Source: Kamptonema formosum PCC 10802
GTDB lineage: Bacteria; Cyanobacteriota; Cyanobacteriia; Cyanobacteriales; Oscillatoriaceae
Length of the DNA: 64,000 bases
Reading direction: 5' to 3'
Assembly (NCBI RefSeq): GCF_000332335.1
Contig: NZ_KB235948.1
Location: 6,673,356-6,737,355, forward strand
Below are positions 9,369 to 18,095 of the stretch, in pieces. Under the pieces are notes generated by a model. That model did no database searches and was not told where the DNA came from. It was given only the letters and a program-made list of their open reading frames with translations. Positions within the stretch are counted from its first letter, which is position 1. Every line of letters starts with the position of its first letter. The position numbers and the translations under genes were made by a program.

Positions 9369-9899
9369 TTAGCCAAAGCTCTCTGCTAATGGCTTATTAA
9401 GCGATTTTGATTCCTCCCACATTCGCCTAATTTCTCCCGGCAAAAATCTGCCAATTTCCTGAATGGTTCCCGGAGACAGCTCGTCTTTAGTTGCGGAAAA
9501 CACCGCCTTAATGACTGCTTCGGGAGCGGCTCGGCTGGCCAACCCGGCTTTTTGGCGAATCCGAGACGAAATATCCGGTTCCTTCTGGTAGGCCGGTCGG
9601 AGCCGGCGGAAGAAACGAACCAAGGGATTAGTATCTTCCCACAAAGAAGCTATCTCATTGTGAGGCGGTTTGCCATCCGCCTGCAGCGTTACTTCCTGCA
9701 GTTCGCCAGCCACCCGATCGGACGCCTCCAACGGTATCAGCTCCCGCATCGTGCGGAACACCGCAAGGGCAATCTCCCGGGCGTCGGAGATATCCTCCAG
9801 CTCACCGGCAACCCTGACTTTTTCCAAAAACGGCATGTTTTTGGGGGCAGTCGGGACAGCCGGCCCTTGGCGTTGAGAGTTATAAAAATTCGCTTCCAT
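9369..9899 (-). CDS. DUF2267 protein
   Basis: 176 residues. PFLEKVRVAGELEDISDARE and AVFRTMRELIPLEASDRVAG match the helical DUF2267 domain, which occurs in one or two copies per protein in stress-linked loci. A second, weaker copy may occupy about 100-170. Biochemical role unknown. First gene of a likely two-gene unit with the 90-residue protein downstream. Confidence 0.75.
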   Translation of the reverse strand: MEANFYNSQRQGPAVPTAPKNMPFLEKVRVAGELEDISDAREIALAVFRTMRELIPLEASDRVAGELQEVTLQADGKPPHNEIASLWEDTNPLVRFFRRLRPAYQKEPDISSRIRQKAGLASRAAPEAVIKAVFSATKDELSPGTIQEIGRFLPGEIRRMWEESKSLNKPLAESFG

Positions 9900-9999
9900 T
9901 TTTGTCTCAGTGATTGAAATTTATTAGTGCCAGCAACTCCTGGCTTTCATTCGGAATGCTAAAGTTAGAAACTTCTGGAAAAAAATTAGTAAACACACC

Positions 10000-10070
10000 G
10001 GGGTAAAAAACCGGGTTTTTCGTGCTGTATCGCTCACAGTTCCGTCTGGAGAGAACAGCCAACCCGGTTT
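10000..10070. repeat. Degenerate hairpin repeat family H
   Basis: AAAACCGGGTTTTTC and AACCCGGTTTCTGG face each other across about 40 bp. This is a decayed or rearranged copy of the family H core. Confidence 0.35.
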
Positions 10071-10123
10071 CTGGCAGCCCTCACTGTTTCTTTACAAACA
10101 GTCTCTAAGAACCGGCCTGTAAA

Positions 10124-10282
10124 TTATCGTTTAGCGATAATCCAGACGGCATGAACAATTCCTGGGATGTAGCCCAGAAGAGTCAAGAGGATATTTATCC
10201 AAAAGTCCTTGCCCAAGCCCACCTGCAAGAACACGCCCAGAGGCGGAAGAAAAATGGCGGCAATGATGCGGACAAGATCCAT
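10124..10282 (-). CDS. Pmp3/YqaE (UPF0057) proteolipid membrane protein
   Basis: 52 residues, starting MDLVRIIAAIFLPPLGVFLQ and ending IPGIVHAVWIIAKR. AAAGGAG is 5 nt upstream of the ATG at 10282. It has two transmembrane helices (about 4-22 and 29-49) joined by VGLGKDFWIN, and carries the PPLGVFLQ and GYIPGIVHA signatures of the Pmp3 family. In yeast and plants these proteins help hold membrane potential under salt and cold stress; the bacterial role is inferred. It sits among other stress genes. Identification is strong although the gene is very short. Confidence 0.92.
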   Translation of the reverse strand: MDLVRIIAAIFLPPLGVFLQVGLGKDFWINILLTLLGYIPGIVHAVWIIAKR

Positions 10283-10433
10283 AAAATTCTCCTTTCCAAA
10301 TAAATAGCCTCATCATAACATGCCGGGCAGCCTCGACTGGGTGTCTTACCGGGATGCAAAGAAGCTGCAATTGTCCTGGGCCTTTGCGCCCCCGCGCCCC
10401 CGCGCCCCCACTCCCCGCAAAGGAAGCCGCAGG

Positions 10434-10940
10434 CTAGCCGGCAAGCATGCTGCGGAGCATCCAGGCGGTTTTCTCGTGGACTTGCATCCTTTCGGTGAGC
10501 AGGTTGAGGGTGGGCTCGTCTTCCGAGCGCTCCACCACCGGCACCATCGAGCGGGCGGTGCGGACCACCGCTTCGTGTCCCTCCACCAGCTGGCGAATCA
10601 TGTTCTCTGCTGAGGGGACACCCTCGGTTTCTGGAATCACGCTCAGGCTGGAAAATTCCCGGTAGCTTCCTGGCGCGGGAAGCCCCAAAGCGCGGATGCG
10701 CTCGGCTATTTCATCTACAGCCGCAGCCAGTTCTGTATATTGCGCCTCAAAGAGCTGGTGCAGGGATGAAAACAGCGGTCCCGTAACGTTCCAGTGGAAA
10801 TTATGAGTTTTTAAATAAAGAGTGTAAGTATCGGCTAGCACTCGCGACAAGCCGGCAGCAATTTCTTGGCGACTCTCGGCGTCGATACCGATGTTAATCT
10901 CTAAATTTGTCTCAGGGTTAATCCCCAGATTGACATGCAT
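10434..10940 (-). CDS. dps: Dps-family ferritin-like protein
   Basis: 168 residues from ATG 10940, with GGAGGTGAGG just upstream; the frame stays open upstream but is not protein-like. The ferritin-like four-helix bundle shows the Dps ferroxidase pattern: THNFHWNVTG with His49, then His61, Glu65 (Asp in E. coli), Asp76 and Glu80. Dps dodecamers oxidise Fe(II) with peroxide and store iron; many also coat DNA. The N-terminal tail has few Lys/Arg residues, so DNA binding is uncertain. Confidence 0.93.
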   Translation of the reverse strand: MHVNLGINPETNLEINIGIDAESRQEIAAGLSRVLADTYTLYLKTHNFHWNVTGPLFSSLHQLFEAQYTELAAAVDEIAERIRALGLPAPGSYREFSSLSVIPETEGVPSAENMIRQLVEGHEAVVRTARSMVPVVERSEDEPTLNLLTERMQVHEKTAWMLRSMLAG

Positions 10941-11077
10941 AACCTCACCTCCGATGCTTCTGTAGAGCTTGGCTGTATAAATTTTGATTGGCTGTTGATT
11001 GGCTGTGTTCGGCCCTCGAACCCGTGCCAACTGCCGTCCAGCGCCTTGAGCGCCCCCACCCGCAGGAAAGACGAGCC

Positions 11078-11311
11078 TCAGGCTATTTTCATCAAACTGA
11101 TTAAGCCCAGAACAGCCACTGAGGCCATCAAAGCCATGACTGCAAAACCAATGAGGCCGTAGGCAGACAGTCCCAGTAAATCGAACAGAAAAACGCCGAC
11201 CGCCGAACCCCAAACCCCTAAAGCCAGGTTGCCGGCCAGCCCGATTTCTTGGCTCTTAAAAAAATGATTTCCTAGCCAGCCAGGAGTCCGATGGTGAGCA
11301 GTGGTGTTCAT
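11078..11311 (-). CDS. Small membrane protein, GlsB/YeaQ-like
   Basis: 77 residues. Polar N-terminus (MNTTAHHRTPGW), then two to three hydrophobic helices rich in Gly and Ala (GNLALGVWGSAVGVFLFDLL and YGLIGFAVMALMASVAVLGL). Composition, length and glycine spacing recall the GlsB/YeaQ/YmgE stress membrane proteins, but the match is loose. It lies just upstream of dps on the same strand, 137 bp away, so the two may share a transcript. Confidence 0.6.
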   Translation of the reverse strand: MNTTAHHRTPGWLGNHFFKSQEIGLAGNLALGVWGSAVGVFLFDLLGLSAYGLIGFAVMALMASVAVLGLISLMKIA

Positions 11312-11956
11312 GGGTGGGTTTACCTTTTCACGCAGTTTTGGGGAGCAGGGGGAGTTTTGAAGACAGCAGCAATTCGTTTGGGGGTTGGGCAGTTCCGGGT
11401 GAGCAGAGCGTGGGACTATAACTCTGCCCGCAAGTCAAGTAGAATGACTGTGGGGCGGAGCGTGAATCGCAACTTCTTCTCTCCTGTGACAACTGGTCTA
11501 TTTACCATTCAAATCCAAAACCACAAGGCCGGTATCCCCCTGTAGGTGGAAGTGGCCGGCACTCACTCTCAAAATCAACTCATCCTGCAGACAGAGGCTT
11601 CTTGCGGCAGTTTTTCGCCGCGCCGCGCGAAAATATTTTTTAAAAAAGATACTTTTTTGTTAGTACAGTGTACTGCTAAATTGGAGGGTGAAAGGCGACA
11701 GACATCAAGTCAAACGCTGTTTTTAAGCTTTCTTTAAGTATGTGAAGTTTAGGTAAAGTGCTAAGATTGCTCCAAGGAGCTCGGACTGTCTCTCGCGCAG
11801 CGCCGGCTGGAAGGCCAGCGAGAGGACTCAGAGCGACTTGTGGTGGAACGAGCCAGTCTGTTGCCAGTGCCTGTCAAGCCGCGTGCAGAATGCCTCGTCC
11901 CCAGTTTTGTTCCCCAAATAAGTCATCCAAAGTCGATCGCCTTTCTTCAAAAAAAT
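11312..11956. other. Intergenic, about 645 bp
   Basis: No gene supported. A palindrome AGTACA-G-TGTACT lies at about 11661-11673 in an AT-rich stretch and may be a regulator site. Confidence 0.4.
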
Positions 11957-12385
11957 ATGCTTTTGGAATCAACCGACAGCGCCGGCTCCCCTTCTGTGAC
12001 AAAACCCCCCTTAGTTTTGGCAGTGGATGACAGTGAAGACAACTTGGGGCTGATAGGCCAAATTATTGAGCTGTTAGGCTGCTCATTCATGGGTGCCTCA
12101 GATGGCCAGACAGCTCTAGCTTTGGCAAAGCAGTCCCAGCCGGCTCTGGTACTGCTGGACATCTGCATGCCAGAGGTAGACGGCATAGAAGTTGTGCGCC
12201 GCCTCAAAAAAGACCCGCAGACCGCGAATATTCCCGTCGTTGCCGTCACAGGATTGGCCAAAGGAGAAGACCGCGACCGCATTCTCGCCGCCGGCTGTGC
12301 TGACTGCATCACCAAGCCTTTTGTTCTGGAAAACCTAGAAGCAACCCTCTGCCGGCACCTCAATCTTCAGCCGTTTCTCTTCTAA
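11957..12385 (+). CDS. Single-domain response regulator (CheY-like)
   Basis: 142 residues from ATG 11957. A receiver domain spans about residues 18-138: acidic pocket Asp24-Asp25, phospho-acceptor Asp68 in VLLDICMPEVDG, Thr98 and Lys120 (ITKPF). No output domain, so it probably acts by protein contact in a phosphorelay. No kinase is adjacent; the nearest kinases are at 28 and 31 kb. The start has no clear ribosome site; an earlier in-frame start at 11840 would add 39 residues of unlikely character. Its 3' end overlaps the convergent DUF2294 gene by 26 bp. Confidence 0.85.
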   Translation: MLLESTDSAGSPSVTKPPLVLAVDDSEDNLGLIGQIIELLGCSFMGASDGQTALALAKQSQPALVLLDICMPEVDGIEVVRRLKKDPQTANIPVVAVTGLAKGEDRDRILAAGCADCITKPFVLENLEATLCRHLNLQPFLF

Positions 12386-12776
12386 CCGGCTCGCCAGACG
12401 AGGGAGGGCGAACTTGCGGCGGAGCGGCCAACAAAACGATAGTGCCAGTCCGACCGGTCTCTAATTTGGCATGAGTCAGCACGTCGATCACAGGAGTTTC
12501 CAGAATTTCTTCAATCAGGGCCTTAATTTTCGGCTCAATGAGCTGCTGAAGCTCGTCGCGAAACCGCTCCGCCAATTCCTCCTGACCGCTCTCAGCCAGA
12601 AGCAGTTCAGCTTTTGTGATAGAATTCTCTAGAACAACGGTAACTTTTTCCTCAACAAGCCGGCAGTCTATTTTGCTTGGCTGATGCCCAATTTCGCTGC
12701 GGTAGAGAGCCCCGAGGCGCTGCGAAATAGTGCGCTCTAACTGTCCGCGCGTAGGAAGTGATTTTTCTCCAGTCAT
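12360..12776 (-). CDS. DUF2294 protein
   Basis: 138 residues. RGQLERTISQRLGALYRSEI, then VTVVLENSITKAELLLAESG and VIDVLTHAKLETGRTGTIVL, match the DUF2294 family: small soluble proteins seen near stress genes, of unknown activity. Its 3' end overlaps the CheY-like gene by 26 bp, so the two transcripts are antisense at their tails. Confidence 0.8.
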   Translation of the reverse strand: MTGEKSLPTRGQLERTISQRLGALYRSEIGHQPSKIDCRLVEEKVTVVLENSITKAELLLAESGQEELAERFRDELQQLIEPKIKALIEEILETPVIDVLTHAKLETGRTGTIVLLAAPPQVRPPSSGEPVRRETAED

Positions 12777-12824
12777 ACGCTTTACTGCATGGTAAATGCT
12801 TTAAAATTGGAACTAACTGCCTTA

Positions 12825-12857
12825 AGAAACCCGGTTTCTTTAAGAAACCGGGTTTCT
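12825..12857. repeat. Hairpin repeat family H, core only
   Basis: 16-bp perfect stem AGAAACCCGGTTTCTT / AAGAAACCGGGTTTCT with a 1-nt loop, between the DUF2294 and repeat-protein genes. Confidence 0.7.
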
Positions 12858-12891
12858 GGAAGAAGGAAAATAGCGGCGTTCCTGGCAGCCG

Positions 12892-15800
12892 CTACAGCGC
12901 CAGCGTCAAAACGGCTAGAGCGCCGCCGCCCGCCGAGGCGAGCGCCGAGACGAGCGCCGTGCCAAACAGCCACCAAGCGGCAGTTTCAGCAGCTTTGCGG
13001 GTTTCTTCCGCTTGTTGCTGAGCTTGCAGCTTCAGGTCATCCAGGCGTCGCTGCGCTTCCAGCTGCAGCTGTTCCGCCCGCTGTAGCACGCTGTTCCGCG
13101 CCGCCTCAATCTGGCCCACAATCCGGTTGGCGTCAGCCTCCGAAATATCCTCGCGGGAGCTGATAATCGCCACCAGCGTATCCCGATTCAGGTGGCTGAG
13201 GCGATCGCGCAGCGCTTCAAACCCCGCTTGCGGGTCAGAAAACAGCTTGCGGACATCCCGCCGGATGCCTTCGTAGTTCAGTTCAGGCCGGTTCAGGGAG
13301 TTGAGGTAGTCGCGAATCCGGGCCAAAATCCCGTCCACCAGCGAGCGGATGCGCTCCCGCACGCTCTCAATTTGCCCGACAAACTGGTCGCGCACGGAGA
13401 AGATTTGATCCGCAATCCGGTTCGCCTCTTCCTCAGAAATATCTGGCCGCCCGGACAGCGCCCTGACGATCGCAGGCCGGTCGATGTGGGAGAGGCGCTC
13501 GGCGAGACTCTGCGCGCCAACTTGCGGATCGTGCAGGAGCAGGTGGATGTCGCGCTTGATGGCTTCCGGGTTGAGCTCTTCGATGCCGGTAGAGCGCAGG
13601 TAGTCTTCCAGAGTCGATTGAAAATCCCGCACCTGCTGCTGAGCCCGCACCGCCAGCCGGCGGGGTGCCCGCGCGAAGCTGCCAATGGTTTGCTGCACGC
13701 TGTCAATAATCCGGCTGACTTCCGCCTCACTCAAGTCTTGCCGCTGGGACACCAGCCTCACCCAAGTGGCCCGGTCGATGCCGGCCAAGCGGTCGCGGAT
13801 GGCCATAGCGCCCTGTTTCGGGTGCCGCAGCAGTTGAGTCAGGTCCCGCTGGATGCCTTCCGGGTTGAGCTCTTGCTTGCCGGTGGAGCGCAGGTAATCT
13901 GCAATCGCGCTCAAAACCCGGTCGTACTGCTCCTTTGCTTGACCGGCAGCCGCTTGGGTGCCGCTGGCCACGCGCTTCCACGCCGATTCCACCGAATCGA
14001 GAATCCCCTCGAGCTGCTCAGCGCTCAGGTCTTGCCGCCCAGACAGCAGCGCCACCAGCGTGTCGCGGTCAAACTGCGCCAGCCGCATCCGCAGCGCCCG
14101 CACGCCCGTTTGCGGGCTTTCCAGCAGGGCTTGCAAATCGCGCTTGATGCCTTCCGGGTTGAGTTCTTGCTTGCCGGTGGAGCGCAAGTACGACTGCAAC
14201 TTTTGCCACTGCGCTTCCACTAGATTGCTGGCGCTCTCTTCGAGGGTTCGCGCCTCTTGCAAAATTTGATCGCGGATGCGCTCCAGCTGGCTGAGAATCG
14301 CCTCTGCTTCCGCCGCACTCAGGTCATTGCGGTGGCTGAGCGTCTGCGCCAGTGCCGCGCGGTCAAACTGCCGGAAGCGATTGCGCAGCTGGTCGTAGCC
14401 CGCCTCCTCGTCAGCGAGCAGCGCCCGGAAATCCCGCGTGATGGCTTCGGGGTTGAGGTCTTCCTTTTTACTCCAGCGCAGGTAATCCCCCACCCGCCTT
14501 TGCAGATCTTCGGTTTTTTCTCGCTCAAAGGCGGCGGCGGCAGTGTACAGCACTTGCAGCCGGATCGATTCGAGCTGTCTGGCGAGAAGCTGGATTCTGT
14601 CTCGGGTGAACACGCCGCGACTGGCGAGCGTCTCGGCAAAATCCGACCGGCTCAGCTGCTCGAGCTCCCGGCGCACCATTGCCGGGTCAGCTTCCGGATC
14701 GTAAAGCACTTCTCGGAAGTTGCGGTCAATTTTCTCCGGCGTCATCTCCCAGGAGTAGGTGTTGAGCAGGTAGTTTTCCACATCCGCCCGCAGGGTGCTC
14801 GCCGGTCGCGCCGGCACGTCAACTGTCACCTGAGACGCCACCTTGCCGGCTTGCTGGCTGGCTCTGTCTTTCGCCGCTTTCAGCTGCTCCACGATAGTTT
14901 GGGCGTCGAGCTCCGACAGGTCGGTGCGCCCCAGCACTATCCCCATCAGCGCGTTGAAGCCCGCCATCATCGCCTGGCTCATCATACTGGGGTTTTCTGC
15001 CTTGCGGCGCTGCCGGAATTCGTCGATCAGCTGGTCGAGCCTTTGGGTGAGCTGTGAGGAGAGCAACTCTCCGGGTTTGGCTTCCCTGAGGTATTTGATC
15101 AGCTGCGCCATCCCGTCGGCTGGCTTCTGCATCTGGCTCGTCGTCTGCTTCCAGGCGTCTTCCAGCTGCTCGGCAATCCGGTTAATGTCCCGTTTCGATA
15201 AATCGGTGCGAGAGCTGACTAAATCGACAAAGGTTTGCCGGTCAATGTTGGGAAGTTCCCCGCTGTCGGCGATCTCTGTGAGTTTGGTATCGCTGAGCAA
15301 CTTTTCAAATTCCCGCCGTATCCCCTGAATGTCCAGTTCCGGCGGTTTCAGCGCTGCGATGTAGTCTTCCACTGTGTCCCGCAACCCGGCGGGGTCGATC
15401 GCTGAGCCGAACTCCCGGCGCACGGCGGCGGCGGCGGCTTCTGCAGTGGACACCACCTGGTCGCGCGCGGCTTTAGCGCCGAGGGCGGCGGCAGCCGTTC
15501 CAGCAATCGCTTGAAAACCGGCAGTCGCTGTGTTGATGGCTGAGCCCACCAAAGAGCCTACTGTGGTGGCGCTCAGCAAAACGAGCAGGGAGAAGTACGC
15601 GCCCCAGATCACTAACCCCAGAATGGCTCCCAAGGCGATACTGGTGATCAGGCTCAGCTTGACGGCTAGCAAGCAGCCGAAGAACAGGGCGAGGCTGACG
15701 GAAATCAGCGTCCACATCCCCAGCTTGGTTTCAATCTGGCGAATCGTTCCGCCCAGGCTTGTCTGCTCATCCGTCCGCTCATCCGTCCGCTCGTCGCGTG

Positions 15801-16032
15801 ACGGACGCCCCAAGTAGGAAATGCCGGCGGCTACTGAAAGATTTGTTAGCAGCAGTTGAAACCCAAAGGCTAGCAGCACCCCTGAAATCAGAGCCATAAA
15901 AAATGCCGGCCCCGAAAAGACAAGCGATGCCTGTTCTGGCGTGACCATTCCGCGCCCCACCGGCATCTGAGCTAGCCAAAATGCCAAGGGTTCCTGCGCC
16001 GGCACCATGATTTGCGCACTTTCAAACATCAT
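12892..16032 (-). CDS. Large membrane protein with eight helical repeats
   Basis: 1046 residues; AGGTAAA precedes ATGATG. Transmembrane helices lie at about 38-62, 107-127 and 130-155, with another at about 1020-1044. Between them are eight ~80-residue repeats starting near 218, 308 (degenerate), 415, 511, 611, 707, 806 and 904. A consensus unit reads YLRSTGKQELNPEGIKRDL, then L-x5-G-x3-L-x-x-RL, DR-x-TLV-x-L-x-S-x-R-x-DLSE and a long helix. A short DERTDERTDEQ tract after helix 1 comes from a 12-bp DNA repeat. I do not recognise a characterised family. The layout suggests a membrane-anchored helical rod or scaffold. Transcribed alone. Confidence 0.85.
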   Translation of the reverse strand: MMFESAQIMVPAQEPLAFWLAQMPVGRGMVTPEQASLVFSGPAFFMALISGVLLAFGFQLLLTNLSVAAGISYLGRPSRDERTDERTDEQTSLGGTIRQIETKLGMWTLISVSLALFFGCLLAVKLSLITSIALGAILGLVIWGAYFSLLVLLSATTVGSLVGSAINTATAGFQAIAGTAAAALGAKAARDQVVSTAEAAAAAVRREFGSAIDPAGLRDTVEDYIAALKPPELDIQGIRREFEKLLSDTKLTEIADSGELPNIDRQTFVDLVSSRTDLSKRDINRIAEQLEDAWKQTTSQMQKPADGMAQLIKYLREAKPGELLSSQLTQRLDQLIDEFRQRRKAENPSMMSQAMMAGFNALMGIVLGRTDLSELDAQTIVEQLKAAKDRASQQAGKVASQVTVDVPARPASTLRADVENYLLNTYSWEMTPEKIDRNFREVLYDPEADPAMVRRELEQLSRSDFAETLASRGVFTRDRIQLLARQLESIRLQVLYTAAAAFEREKTEDLQRRVGDYLRWSKKEDLNPEAITRDFRALLADEEAGYDQLRNRFRQFDRAALAQTLSHRNDLSAAEAEAILSQLERIRDQILQEARTLEESASNLVEAQWQKLQSYLRSTGKQELNPEGIKRDLQALLESPQTGVRALRMRLAQFDRDTLVALLSGRQDLSAEQLEGILDSVESAWKRVASGTQAAAGQAKEQYDRVLSAIADYLRSTGKQELNPEGIQRDLTQLLRHPKQGAMAIRDRLAGIDRATWVRLVSQRQDLSEAEVSRIIDSVQQTIGSFARAPRRLAVRAQQQVRDFQSTLEDYLRSTGIEELNPEAIKRDIHLLLHDPQVGAQSLAERLSHIDRPAIVRALSGRPDISEEEANRIADQIFSVRDQFVGQIESVRERIRSLVDGILARIRDYLNSLNRPELNYEGIRRDVRKLFSDPQAGFEALRDRLSHLNRDTLVAIISSREDISEADANRIVGQIEAARNSVLQRAEQLQLEAQRRLDDLKLQAQQQAEETRKAAETAAWWLFGTALVSALASAGGGALAVLTLAL

Positions 16033-16272
16033 TTTACCTCAAATAAAAAAATTATAATCCGCGCTTTTAACGCAATTCTGAGGCGCGGGAGTCATTAAAA
16101 ATTTGACTGGCCACTCGGAGCGCCAGGGCTGAGACCTGCCATCTCCTGCAAGCCCGCACCGTACTGTCTGTTTCTAATCGCTCGCTTTCAGAAACCGGGC
16201 TGACTGTCTCAAGAGCGAGTTTGAGCCTGACAATTTTCACCGGCACCCCGGTTTATCAGTCGCTTCAACCTC

Positions 16273-16689
16273 TTAAAATATGCCCGAAAAACCGCTCGTA
16301 TCTGCTGGGCGGTGAGTGTGGGGCGCGCCGATGCTGACTCGCTCGGTTTGAATGCCGGTTGCGCCGCTAACCCGGCTGGCAATCGCTACCAATTGGGTGA
16401 GAATTTGCTGGTTGGGGACTCTTCCCGCCAGCACTACTGTGCTGCCAAGCTGAGCCACGCAGATGCCTTTAATCTCCTCCACCTCCGCATCCCGCTCGAA
16501 CGCCAGAACGACTCGTTTGGCTAAGCCACTCGGATCGTATTCTCCATTCAATCCCACCCTTTCGGGTGCGATAAGTGCGGTGCAGGTCGCTGACAGAGTT
16601 TGAGCTTCTGCTGGTGCCTGCTGCTCAACTGTAGCGCTTCCCTCGGGTTCGGGTTTTTCTACACCAAATAGTCTTTGCAACCAACCCAT
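16273..16689 (-). CDS. BON-domain protein
   Basis: 138 residues. MGWLQRLFGVEK starts an amphipathic N-terminus, followed by a low-complexity Glu/Ala linker to about residue 45. About 50-120 resemble a BON domain: YDPSGLAKRVVLAFERDAEV, then VAQLGSTVVLAGRVPNQQIL and a conserved-type Gly. BON domains bind phospholipid surfaces or protein partners (OsmY type). It lies just upstream of the large repeat protein on the same strand with a 240-bp gap, and both look envelope-related. Confidence 0.7.
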   Translation of the reverse strand: MGWLQRLFGVEKPEPEGSATVEQQAPAEAQTLSATCTALIAPERVGLNGEYDPSGLAKRVVLAFERDAEVEEIKGICVAQLGSTVVLAGRVPNQQILTQLVAIASRVSGATGIQTERVSIGAPHTHRPADTSGFSGIF

Positions 16690-16985
16690 CGCTGCTGTTT
16701 CTCGAATGTGTTTGTCTTAGATTAATTAAACAGTTTTCTCTGGATTTCACACATCTGCCTGCGGACATAATTAAGACGGAGCTGCAATCGCCTCCCTGTA
16801 CCCGGCATCCCTCAGAAACGGCCCTCCGTCGCTCTGATGGGGTTCGCCTTCCAGATTGCAGCTCGGAACTTTCGTAAAATTACGGTTGATTACTTTTTAA
16901 AATTTATCGCGGGCGGACCTGTGAGAGCCAGAAAAATATGCAGCGAGCGGACTGAACTTTAATAAGTGTTCAAGCAGAAATTGCT

Positions 16986-18095
16986 TTACGGCTGCCGGCG
17001 CTTCCTCCTGTTGAGCCCCATCAGTCCCGCAGCGCCCTGGTAAGCGCCGATCAGTAAACTCAGCACGATGGCTGCGGGGTGCGGGGAGGGGCGCTGGCGG
17101 TCCGGCGCTGGGGGAGTGGGTTCGCCGGCGTTGGGGCGAGAGTGCCGGCTCTCCGGTGCCCGCTCTGCAAGGGCTTCGAGATGATCCGTGTGGGGTATTC
17201 CTTGCTGGGCGCGGGCTTCTTCCGTGAGGGGGACGGCATTGGGTGCCGGTTCAATCCGGGAGCCGTGTTTGTTGGCGTAGACCTGAGTGAACTCGGCACC
17301 AAAAAAGAGAATTTGGGCGGAATAATACACCCAAAGCAGGATGACAACAAACGAGCCGGCTGCTCCGTAAGTTGAGCCAACGCTGCTGTTGCCGAGATAC
17401 ATGCCGATCAGGGATTTGCCAATGGTAAACAGCAGGGAGGTGATAGCGGCACCGGTCCAGACGTCACTCCAGGCGATTTTAACGTCGGGAAGCAGTTTGT
17501 AAATCATTGCAAACAGCAGGGTGATGACACCGAAAGAAAATATAAAGTTTACTGCTGGCCACACGACTTCCAGGCTGGGGAAAAAGTGGCCAAAATAGTT
17601 GCTCAGTGCGGCTAAGGCGGCGCTGACTACCATTGAAACCAGCAGTAAAAATCCAATGCCCAGCACCATCGTGAAGGAGGAAAAGCGGTCTTTGATGATG
17701 CCCCTGACGCCGCGTCCGGGTTTTGGCGTTACTTCCCAGATGGTATTCAGGGAGTTTTGCAGTTCGCTAAACACGCCGGTGGCACCAAACAGGAGAATGG
17801 CGATACTGATTAGGGTGGAGATGATGCCTTCCGCCGGCTTGCGGGAATTTTGTATCATTGTCTGAATCACTTCTGCGCCATCCCGGCCAACCAAGCCTTG
17901 AATTTGCCCGACAATCTCGCCCTCAGCCGCATCTTGGCCAAAGACCAGAGCGACAATGGCAATTACAATAATCAGCAGGGGCGCTATCGAGAAGACTGTG
18001 TAATAGGCCAGCGCCGCCGCCAGCCGGGACGCCTTGTCTTCCTGCCACTCCGCAAAGGTTGCTCTGAGCAGTTTTACAATGGTTTTGAAATTCAT
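16986..18095 (-). CDS. YihY/BrkB-family inner-membrane protein
   Basis: 369 residues. The family signature ASRLAAALAYYTVFSIAPLL is near residue 25, then about six transmembrane helices with ATGVFSELQNSLNTIWEV and a last helix GSFVVILLWVYYSAQILFFG, ending in FTQVYA. YihY proteins were once called ribonuclease BN but are membrane proteins of unknown transport role. The C-terminal ~90 residues are a Pro/Arg-rich tail not typical of the core family, with a possible final hydrophobic segment near 345. Monocistronic. Confidence 0.92.
   Translation of the reverse strand: MNFKTIVKLLRATFAEWQEDKASRLAAALAYYTVFSIAPLLIIVIAIVALVFGQDAAEGEIVGQIQGLVGRDGAEVIQTMIQNSRKPAEGIISTLISIAILLFGATGVFSELQNSLNTIWEVTPKPGRGVRGIIKDRFSSFTMVLGIGFLLLVSMVVSAALAALSNYFGHFFPSLEVVWPAVNFIFSFGVITLLFAMIYKLLPDVKIAWSDVWTGAAITSLLFTIGKSLIGMYLGNSSVGSTYGAAGSFVVILLWVYYSAQILFFGAEFTQVYANKHGSRIEPAPNAVPLTEEARAQQGIPHTDHLEALAERAPESRHSRPNAGEPTPPAPDRQRPSPHPAAIVLSLLIGAYQGAAGLMGLNRRKRRQP

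Noticed and set aside
11661-11673. LexA/SOS-box-like palindrome AGTACAGTGTACT
   Set aside because: One base shorter than the cyanobacterial LexA consensus and about 280 bp from the nearest start; not enough to claim a site.
13192-14223. A 343-codon plus-strand frame over the repeat protein
   Set aside because: It is antisense to clear periodic repeats on the minus strand and has no domain or ribosome site.
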